From JBHHZI01 sp046757965 (lineage in GTDB: Bacteria; Acidobacteriota; Polarisedimenticolia; SMYD01), in assembly GCA_046757965.1 (NCBI GenBank), contig JBHHZI010000092.1:1-13177 (forward strand): a stretch of DNA of 13,177 nucleotides. Reading direction: 5' to 3'. The notes under the pieces were generated by a model, which did no database searches, was not told where the DNA came from, and worked only from the letters and a program-made list of their open reading frames with translations. The translations under genes and the position numbers were made by a program. Positions 5,630-13,177 of the stretch are shown here, one piece after another. The stretch's first letter is position 1. Each line of letters opens with the position of its first letter.

Positions 5630-8600
5630 CGGCAGTCGGCGTTTCTTCGGTGAGCAGATGGGCAGCGGGCAGCCGCTGCAGCGCAAGGCCGCCAACCAGC
5701 CCGGTCCGAAGCCGGATGATATCGCTACGGGTTGGTACGTGACCAAGATCCAGAACGCGCGTGGCTCGAGCTTCATATATGTTTACTATGCTCGACTGAT
5801 CCAGAACGCGGATCTCCCACCCACCTCGCCGTTCTCGGAACCCAGTGTGTACAGGTCGAATGTGGTGACCACGACGCCGCCGAACATTCGCTACATCGGG
5901 GATAGTACTGGTCGCCTGATCGAGATCCGGTATGACGACCCGGGTCTGCTCGGCGATGTGAACGTGCTCGTTCCAGGGCCGGATGGCACACGGGCCGAAT
6001 ATGATCTGTATCTGGGGCAACAGGACATCGTCAGCCCGCAGGGAGCCAGTGCCTACCAGCCAAATGGTTCCGGTGGCTGCACCACTCAGGTGACACCCGA
6101 CCCGCACGCCACCGTCGCGACCCTCGATCAGGTCGTCGATCCTCTCGGCAACACGTTGAGTTTCGACTATCTCGGGCCGGACTGTCTGGGCTTCGGGTCC
6201 GTGCGCTCGCGCACGCTGCCGACCGGGGCACGCAGTGAGTACGAGTACGCGACCTACAGTCATACCTTTGCCACGACCCTGGGTTATTCCCTCACGGAAA
6301 AACGGTTCATCGTTCCCGGTTCGCCGATAGCCGTCTGGCAGTACGCGAGAGATCCGGTGCAATTGTTTCTGATGGGCCTGCCTGCGCCCCCCAAGGATTC
6401 AGGAACCTTCTGGTGGGACGAGGCGTTTGTGGACTATCCGAATCCACCTCAGGTGTTCGAGGTCGACCCCGATGGCAACCGTACGGTCTATCACCTGCAG
6501 GTCGCCCAGGGTTTGAACCCGAAGCAGGGCCAGAACGGCATGACCTGGGCGATCGAGCGCCTCCGGGGCACCGGCAACAGTGCCGCCCAGGATGTCGTGT
6601 CGTCAAGACAGGACTACACCTACGAGAACGGCGACCCTTACACAGAACCCTTCGACCCGCGCACGACGCCGACGGTGCGTCACGGCGATGTGCGTCGCAA
6701 GGCGACGCGGACGCAGATCTTCCGGAGTGACGGCACCATCATGTCGAAGCTGGTGGAGAGTTCGGACTATCTCGACTTCGGCCTCTATCGCACCCAGACC
6801 GAATATGCACTCAACTCGGAAACGCAGGCGTTCAGAACGACGCGGACGGCGTACCTGATCGACCCGAACAACCCCGATGTCCTCGCCGGCGTGACAACCG
6901 GCGTCACGGCCTCGAGCCTGACGGGCCGATGGATCTTGAACGCGGTCTCCTCGACCCAGGTCGAGCGCGGGGGAACAGGAGAGATTCTCAGTCGCACAGT
7001 GACGACCCTCGTGAATGTGTACGGACAGCCACGCGTGACGCGCGCCTACCCCGACCCCGCCAAACCCGGGGTGTACGTGCAGACCACCAATCATTACGAC
7101 TCTCTCGGGCGCCTCGATCGAAGCGATGTGGTCGATGTCGGCGGTCCGACGTCTGTGGTCCGGACAACGAGGTTCACGCTGGATGACGCCGGGAGGGTGC
7201 TTTACAAGGAATTCGGGCCAAGCGGGACGTTCACCTGGAAGGCCTTCGATCGAGACGTAGACCACGATACAGGTCTCGTCACGGCGACTAGGTCGCCGGC
7301 GGGTGTGCAGACCAAGTATTTCTACGATGCCCTCGGGCGCCTGACATCGATCGAACCGAGCGGCACCGAGCTGCCCACGACGATCAGTTACCCGACGCTC
7401 CAGCAGACCATCGTCACGCAGGGTAGTGGAACGGACCGCATCGAAAGCCAGTATCATTACGATGCTGCCGGTCGCTTGATTCGCCAGGACCGCCTCGGCA
7501 CGAGCGGGCAGTTCGACTCGCAAGAGACCGCTTACGACGTGGCGGGCCGTAAGGTCTTCGAGTCTGAATGGGTGCCCTTCGGCACCGCGAGTCCTCCGGG
7601 CACAACCTTCGAATACTGGGTCCCGTTGATTGGCGCTGCGGGCCCGGTCGCGCCGGGAACAGACCCCAGTTTCTATCGGGCCGACCCACAGGGCCGCGTG
7701 ACCCGGGTGACGGCTGCGGACGGCGCGGTGACCGAGACCACCTATGACGGCTTGACCACCACGGTGGTGGTGAAGGACCTGAACCGGTCACCGGGAAGTG
7801 GCGCCGCGGTGTCGGCCCCCACCGAATCGGTCACCGTGTACACCAACGATGCCTTTGGTCGCCTTGTCGGGGTGAACGCCGCCGCGGGAACCGATGCCAC
7901 CTATTCCTATGACCTCCTGGACCGCCTCACGAAGGTGGAGATGGGCACGCAGGCGCGCAGCTTCGCCTACGATGCGCTGGGCCGCCTGCTGACCAGTTCG
8001 AACCCGGAAAACGGACTGGTGACGTTCGATGCCTACGATCCGACCGGTCTGCTGCTGCAGAAAACGGATGCGGCGGGCATCGTGACCCAGCTTGCCTACG
8101 ATGCCGCCGGCCGCATCATCACCGAGACCCGGGGAAACACCGGTCAGGTCCTGAAGCAGTTCTCGTATGACACGCCCCTCGGCGGTGCCCTGGACCAGGC
8201 CGCCGGTCGCCTCGTGGCGGTCGACACCATGACGGATCTGGGAACGCTGTTCGACCCCGCCGCGCCTCCAGCGGCCGCTGTCCGCCGGGAACTTGTCTAC
8301 GAGGGGCTCAACGGCCGGCTCTCGGAGGAGCACATGGTCTTCGAGGGGGGAGCCGGGTCGACCGATACCCTGACCACGCAATACGCCTACAACACGATGG
8401 GGCGGTTGTCCCAGGTCGATTACCCCCATCCAGCCTCCGGTGGCCAGGTGCCCTTGACGGTTGACTACACCTATCGCAACGGTTTTCTCGTCAACGTGGG
8501 AGACGGCCTGACCGCCTCCACGTTTGTCCAGGACGTCACCTACAATCCTGCTGGCGGTAAGGAGTTCGTGCTCTACGGGAACGGCACCGAGAACGTCATC

Positions 8601-11600
8601 ACGCCGGATGTCCGCAACCGCCCTACCAGGTTCCTGGTGCGAGCCTTCGATCAGCAGGCCGCGCTTCAGGCGCCGACCGGGGATGAGGTGCTGCGATGGG
8701 CCGGGCAGCGTGGAACCCGGTGGCGGCCTCCGGGCAGGGATTCCATTGCTGCGCCGGGTCGAGATCCGGCTGCCGCCGCCGGCCTGCCGACGGACCTGCT
8801 GGCGCAGATCGAGGTGTGCCCGCCGGAAGGGTGTCCCGCTGGGGGTGGCGGCGGCAGCGCGCCTCCCCCACCGCCGGTCCTTGTCGACACGTGGGATTCC
8901 GGGGTCTACACGTATGATGGCGCCGGTAATATCATCGACATCGGCGCGGACACGTTCACCTATGACGCCCTCAGCCGCCTGACAGGCGCCACCGTCTACA
9001 ACCTGCCGGGCGGCAGCTCGGTTCAAATGAGCTACAGCTTCGATGGCTTCGGCAACATGATCCAGCGCACGAAGACCGTGCCTGGCTCGACCTACACCTG
9101 GAACTTCACCCACGACGGCGGCAACCACCTGACGAATCTGGTCGCTGATTTTCAGTCGGCGATACCGACCGAAGACCGGAACATGTCCTATGACCCGGTG
9201 GGGAACCTGGTTGCGGACGGCCGCCAGCGCTACATATTCGATGATCAGGGTCGACTCACGGAAGTGCGCCACGACAATGAGGACAGCGCGACAGATCCGG
9301 AGAACGGCACGGTGCTCGGCCGCTACGGTTACGATGAACGCGGCTACCGCGTGACGCAGCAGGCCGACGGCATCGAGACCTTCTATGTCCGCGACCTGCA
9401 GGGGCGCGTCCTGAGCGAATTCCGGCGACCCATCAGCGTGACCACCGCGCCGGTGTGGGACCGGGACTACGTCTATGCCCTCGGGGGCGCCGTGGCGCTT
9501 GTCAAGAACCAGATTCCCCAGGCGCCGACCGGCTTCGTCAGCGCCTGGACCGACAATGCCGGTCTGATGGACGTGACGCTCACCTGGGACAAGAGCAACG
9601 AAGTCGATATCAGCAGCTATCGCATCTATCGAAATGACCAGTGGATCGACTCTGTTTTCCAGGTCAGCGTCACGGACCCGGTGACTTATCAGGATACAGG
9701 ACTCGCCCCAGGCATCTACGAGTACCACGTTGTCACTGTCGACACGGCCGGCCACCTGTCTCCGGACTCCCGTCATTTGACACTCGACGCGTCGGACCCG
9801 CTCTACACGTTTGCGACCTGGTTATCACCCGACATGACCGCCGCCGATCAAAGCCTTGACCTGCACTGGGACGTCACGCCGGCGGACGCGGCGCGCGTCG
9901 TCGGCTATTGGGTCTATCGACAGGGACCCGGAGAGACGGCCTTCTCCAAGATCACGCCGGTGCTGCTCGTGCAGCCCGGATTTCTCGACCTGGGGCTGAC
10001 GAACAACGACACCTACAGCTACAAGGTTGTGGTGCGCAACACTCGCGGTCTGGATTCTCCGCTCACCGACCCGGCCACCGAGACGCATTCCGGCGTGCCG
10101 GTGGACACGGTGCCCCCGGCGCCACCGGCCTCGCTCACCACCTATCCCGGCCCGGCGGTCGACACCGCGACTCTGCGGTGGTCCCCGAGCTATGCCCCGG
10201 ACCTTGCCGGCTACGCCATCTACCGGGTTGCCTACAACCAGCAGGTCTACGCCACCTCGCTGTTCAGTGCCGCGCCGGACCTGTACCGCATCAACTTCAC
10301 CAGTTCCACTGGCGAAGATGTCGCCGGCTACAACAAGGCGGTTGCCAGCACCACATGGCCCACCAGCGGCGTGGGCGTGAGCGGTGCCGGACAGATGGGC
10401 TGGATTGACACATTCGGTGTTGGTGAAGATGACTGGGACGATCCCAACTCGCCCGATGAACGAATCGACTCGGCGAATCACTGGTATTCGACGGGACAGG
10501 GCACCAAGACCTTTCGGGTTTCGGTCGACCCGACCACACAGTTCTACCTGGTGGAGGTCGGCGTGGGTCGGCCGTCCTTGTCCTCATGGCCGCACGTCTC
10601 GGTCAACGGCGTCACGTACTGGGACACACAATATATCGCCTCTCCCGCGTTCGTCACGATGCAGCGACTGGTTCAGCCCGATGCGGCCGGCCACATCGAC
10701 ATCAGTATCGGCGGCGGAACTTCGAGTGTCGCGTCCATGACATACATCACCTACGTCATCGTGCGCTCCACCACTCCCGATCCCAAGGCGCTCTCAGCGA
10801 CACTCGTTGATCTGACGGTCGGTGGCGACTTCGTGGTGCGGGCCTTCGACGACGACGGGAACATGTCAGCAGATAGCCCGATGGTCACCGCCTACGGGTG
10901 GCGAGATACCGGAGGACTGACCGTCACCGACGGCTCAGGAGATACGAACGGACGGTTCGATATCTATCCATGGGGCTATGCCCGCTACCCGGACGCAAAC
11001 AGCACCCTGCACGCCTTTGCGGACCCGCTCGACTACGGCCAGGATTTTCGCTTCTACGCCGCGAATCTCGCCATCGACGATCCCAACATAACCGATCCGA
11101 ATCGCGTCTGTAGCTATCTCATCTACCGGCAGGAGCCGGACAACTCCTGGAAGTTGCTCACCGATCCCCCCGTGTATTCCAACCCGGCATCCGTGGTGTC
11201 CACCTGCGGTGTGTCGTTCTTCGATACCGACGTCTCGCAGCTCACCCACACCTACCGGATCACGTCGAGCGAGGGCAAGGGCCAGGAGGTCACCTACACC
11301 TGGGCCCATGACGCGGACCCCCAAGTGGTTGTCGGCCAGTACGCCTACGGTGCGGCGCTGGTCAGGGACGACGTATTCAGCAATGACTCCAACCTCGCCA
11401 TCAACATGAACGGCACCTGGGAGCTGGGAGAGTTGCCGCCGTACGCGCCGGTGGTGGTGACCTGGGCCCGGGGCTATCATCCTGACGTCGCGGGCTACCG
11501 GGTCTGGGTGAAGGATGAGAACCGGCAGACCGCGCCGCTCGACTGGACGTTGCTGGCTGAGATTCCGGATTCCGATGTCACGATGCTGGAGGACCCCGAT

Positions 11601-13177
11601 GCCATGAGCAACTGGCCCGTGTTGCAGGACCCAAACAGCATCGCAGGCATCTGGGATATGAACAGTTGCTTCGTGTCCAGCGTTGGCACGGCTCATGAGT
11701 CTCCCTGCTGGATCGATACGGACTACCTCAGCCACTACTATGTCCAGGCGGTCACGGCGACTGACCTGGCCGGCCCCCCGGTGCAACCCAACGAGCCAAG
11801 CGGCGGCTCAGAGTGGGCGACCGACGTACGTGCCGTTCGCGTCGCCTACGGTGAGTGCCCGGACCGCAATGACTTCTGTCAGAGTTGCCCGACGTCTTGT
11901 CCGTGGAACGGGAGTTGTCCCACGGGGACATGTGCATGGCCCGCGTCGTCGGCCAAGGAACTGGAGTACCTGATCAACTTCACGGATTCGGCTTGTATGA
12001 GCGAGACCTTCGATCTGTACGAGAATGTCTCACCGCAGACCGCCTGGCCGTCCCCAGGCGGGTTCGATGGCACGGGCGCCCTTGGCTGGCTTGACCCCAA
12101 CGGTGTCTGGTCGACTTATATACCTGATTGGGATCTGTCGTGCAGGCCGCTGACCCTCGACCCGCGTTTCGATTTTGCCCATGGGATCCGGAACCAGGGT
12201 GCGGGTGTGTTCAAGAGGTTCCGCATGCAAGTCGAGGCGAACAAGATGTACTATGTGAAGATCGCGGGCGGTGACTGCTTGTCGAGAGGCGGTATTTCGC
12301 AACGCCTCACCGTGGCTGTGAACGGGGTCACTTACTGGTCCGTGGTCCAGCCGCAAACATGGTTGCCGGACAGCGGGACGGCGGGATGGCAATGGCAGTG
12401 GAACGGCGAGATCGCCGAGCATCTTATTCAGGCCAATGCGCAGGGATACATTGATGTCGACATCGGTGGGGATACCGGTGGGCTGACCTCGAATTCGTGC
12501 CTCTCCTATCTCACCGTTCGGCGAGAGTCGACACAGGTGGCGGCCCTCCCATTACCTGTGACGGATCCCAGACCGGAGGCCTTGCACATTGCGATGAACG
12601 CAATCGGGTCCCCATCCCACGGCGTGGGGCTGGCGATTGACGATGCCGTCGAGTGGCCGGTGTTCGACGAGCCGGATCCGAACCCGCCGGGGTCGCCGAG
12701 CCACGGCACTGACACAGCGCAAACCGCCCTGCAACGGCACCGCGCGGATGGGAGGTGGGTATCCCCTGCAACCTCGCCCGGGGATTATAATGTGGGTATC
12801 GATGCCATCGGACATCTGGAAGTCGTCACGATGACGGGAGCCCAGTTCGGGCCCACAGTCGCAGTGACCGCCGCGACAGATTCGGGCCGATTGATACGGC
12901 CACTGGCCCCGGATCGCCTGGTCGGTGCCATCCCAGCGGTAAGTACCGTCGAGTGGCTGCATCCCGACCACCTCGGCAGTACCCGCGTCATCACCGACGA
13001 AGCTGGCTTCGTGGTCTCCCAGCACAAGTACCTGCCGTTCGGAGAGGAGTACCCCGCCAGCGGCGGCGCCAGCCCCAACACCCACAAGTTCACCGGCCAC
13101 GAGCGAGACCGTTCCACCGGCCTGGACTACATGTACGCTCGCTACTATGGTCCCCAGAACCTGTTCAGGTTCTTGAG
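5577..13177 (+). CDS. Giant RHS/YD-repeat protein with embedded FN3 and beta-rich modules, main body, 3' partial
   Basis: This frame has no stop from 5577 to the right edge (about 2,533 codons) and continues the N-terminal part at 4862-5629 after a +1 frame change. In order: RHS N-domain (PDGSRRFFGE; RYIGDSTGRLIEIRYDD); YD repeats (~7077-9470, e.g. YDALGRLTSIE, YDAAGRLIRQD, AYDAAGRIITET); a Gly/Pro-rich linker at 8811-8886; the YALGGAVALV strand; an inserted arm of FN3-like domains and two related beta-rich modules (9513-12947); then the RHS core HPDHLGSTRVITDE and GLDYMYARYYGPQNLFRFL, where the window ends. RHS shells are hollow YD-repeat cages, often holding a toxic C-terminal domain that starts just after this core. 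That tip is not visible, so toxin function is unproven. The export signal implies a secreted or surface protein. The promoter at 4738 serves it. Confidence 0.87.
7077..9470 (+). repeat. YD-repeat region of the RHS shell
   Basis: At least fifteen degenerate repeats of about 20 residues follow the RHS pattern Y-D-x-x-G-R/N-L with an aromatic or acidic tail. Examples are YDSLGRL (from 7095), YDALGRL (7325), YDAAGRL (7457), YDAAGRI (~8097), YTYDGAGNI (~8910), YDPVGNL (~9188) and YDERGYR (~9330). DNA between repeats is diverged, so recombination between copies is unlikely. Such repeats build the beta-spiral wall of RHS/TcC and teneurin-like shells. Confidence 0.88.
8811..8886 (+). other. Gly/Pro low-complexity linker with a Cys pair inside the YD region
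   Basis: This stretch encodes EVCPPEGCPAGGGGGSAPPPPP, shown here as two parts: EVCPPEGCP, then G5-S-A-P6. It separates an Arg/Ala-rich, repeat-poor segment (about 8640-8810) from the next YD repeat pair (YTYDGAGNI). It is likely a flexible surface loop; the CxxxxxC pair could form a disulfide after export. Confidence 0.65.
9513..10106 (+). other. Two tandem fibronectin type III-like domains in the RHS insert
   Basis: The first (9516 to ~9797) starts PQAPTGFVSAW and contains VTLTWDKSNEVDISSYRIYR and YEYHVVTVDTAGHLSP. The second (~9798-10100) contains LHWDVTPADAARVVGYWVYR and YSYKVVVRNTRGLDSP. Both show the FN3 hallmarks: a L-x-W strand, D-x-x-x-Y-x-(I/V)-Y-R, and Y-x-(Y/F)-x-V-V-x-x-x-D/N-x-x-G-x-x-S-P. 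FN3 domains are spacers or adhesive units in secreted bacterial proteins. Confidence 0.8.
10107..10900 (+). other. Third FN3-like domain split by an inserted module
   Basis: The first half (10107 to ~10283) reads VPPAPPASLTTYPG, ATLRWSPSYAPDLAGYAIYR and then QVY. The second half (~10776-10900) reads LSATLVDLTVGGDFVVRAFD followed by DDGNMSADSP, which are the last FN3 strands. Between them lies the 163-residue module at 10284-10772. The two halves complement each other, so a nested insertion into a loop is the simplest reading. Confidence 0.68.
10284..10772 (+). repeat. Unnamed beta-rich module, copy A (nested in FN3)
   Basis: Copy A runs from YRINFTSS (INF at 10290) through GWID (10398-10409), a TFRVSVDPTTQFYLVEVGVG strand pair, VNGVTYW (10602-10622) and HIDISIGGG (10692-10718) to TYVIVRS. 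It matches copy B at 11967-12530 in motif order. The opening 'INF', the GW(I/L)D and the V-N-G strand recall malectin-like or CBM35-type carbohydrate-binding jelly rolls in polysaccharide-active enzymes. That likeness is an inference and ligand binding is untested. Confidence 0.6.
10905..11850 (+). other. Two further FN3-like segments, diverged
   Basis: About 11000-11310 reads FRFYAANLAI, CSYLIYRQEPDNSWKLL, SFFDTDVSQLTHTYRITSSE: a DT-YxIxS-type FN3 ending. About 11442-11810 reads APVVVTWARGYHPDVAGYRVW and later HYYVQAVTATDLAG, again FN3-like. Its middle carries an extra loop of about 60 residues (11580-11720). Both are more diverged than the first three domains. Confidence 0.55.
11856..11933 (+). 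other. Six-cysteine linker
   Basis: Six cysteines occur in 26 residues with spacing C-x6-C-x2-C-x3-C-x5-C-x4-C. Cysteine is rare in the rest of this protein. In an exported protein three disulfides are the likely use; metal binding is an alternative. The segment immediately precedes module copy B. Confidence 0.7.
11967..12530 (+). repeat. Unnamed beta-rich module, copy B
   Basis: Copy B runs from YLINFTDS (INF at 11973) through GWLD (12084-12095), a FKRFRMQVEANKMYYVKIAG strand pair, VNGVTYW (12318-12338) and YIDVDIGGD (12447-12473) to SYLTVRRES. All landmarks of copy A are in the same order; the intervals are 115 residues (INF to VNG) against 104, and 44 residues (VNG to ID) against 31. The VNGVTYW codons differ at 3 of 21 bases, showing an old duplication kept at the protein level. 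Confidence 0.6.
12531..12947 (+). other. Pro/Ser/Gly-rich spacer leading back to the RHS core
   Basis: This spacer has GSPSHG twice (IGSPSHGVG, PPGSPSHGTD) and PDPNPPG, with no recognisable fold in its first half. The second half (YNVGIDAIGHLEVVTMTGA) may be beta strands of the RHS shell resuming. It links the inserted arm to VEWLHPDHLGST. Confidence 0.5.
12948..13177 (+). other. RHS core signature, cut by the window edge
   Basis: The RHS-associated core is clear: EWLHPDHLGSTRVITDEAG, YLPFGEEYP, KFTGHERDRSTGLDYMYARY and YGPQNLFRFL. Family members continue with S-x-D-P and then a variable C-terminal domain. The last visible codon is within the RFL of that junction, so only the tip is missing. 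Confidence 0.92.

Noticed and set aside
5616..7523. Minus-strand open frames at 5616-6362 and 6603-7523.
   Set aside because: They are antisense shadows of the RHS frame with no domain content.
7077..9470. CRISPR-like or DNA-level tandem repeat array.
   Set aside because: The repeats are protein-level YD repeats with varied DNA and irregular spacing; no CRISPR repeat-spacer pattern exists in the window.
7788..9776. A 662-codon open frame on the minus strand.
   Set aside because: It is the reverse of the YD-repeat coding frame and shows no recognisable domain; the plus frame carries clear RHS repeats.
3530..13177. A second copy of the tRNA 3' end as the other attachment site of an island.
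   Set aside because: No direct repeat of the T-arm/acceptor end was seen elsewhere in the window; it may lie outside.

Overview
The window is a high-GC bacterial segment of 13,177 bases with long open frames, a tRNA that encodes its own CCA, and a very large secreted RHS/YD-repeat gene. The mix (a SpeE-like domain fused to a duplicated membrane part, a PAP2-like protein, and a giant RHS protein carrying fibronectin type III domains) resembles Acidobacteriota or another GC-rich phylum with large secreted proteins. That placement is a low-confidence inference from gene style only.

Layout. (1) 2-2392, plus: the 3' part of a membrane-bound spermidine-synthase-like protein, followed by a strong hairpin. 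(2) 2495-3364, plus: an exported PAP2-family protein whose second phosphatase motif has lost its histidine. (3) 3477-3553, plus: tRNA-Arg(CCU). (4) 3556-3768, minus: the C-terminal scrap of a tyrosine recombinase abutting the tRNA, which suggests an old integration site. (5) 3779-4627, minus: an exported transglutaminase-like protein with two TPRs. (6) 4628-4861: a divergent control region with a good sigma-70-type promoter (TTGACA, 18 bp, TATAAG) and a 10-bp inverted repeat. (7) 4862-13177, plus: one RHS/YD-repeat gene of more than 2,750 codons. It is split by a frame change between 5577 and 5629 and runs off the right edge at the RHS core boundary.

The main point of interest is the RHS protein. 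The usual YD-repeat shell is interrupted between its 'YxLGG' strand (about 9475) and its 'HPDHLGST' core signature (12960) by about 1,145 residues of foreign modules. These are several FN3-like domains, a diverged tandem pair of unnamed beta-rich modules (sharing INFTxS, GW(I/L)D, VNGVTYW and ID(I/V)xIGG), and a six-cysteine linker. One copy of the pair sits inside an FN3 domain. This suggests a surface or secreted RHS shell displaying an adhesive, perhaps glycan-binding, arm. The variable C-terminal tip that would tell a toxin from a non-toxin RHS protein lies just outside the window. The divergent transglutaminase-like/TPR gene shares the control region and could be a partner, but this is inference.

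The long RHS reading frame (5577 to the right edge) has no stop in the window. It was recognised from its continuous YD-repeat, FN3 and RHS-core content in one frame. Domain calls rest on motif reading by eye; no database search was run.
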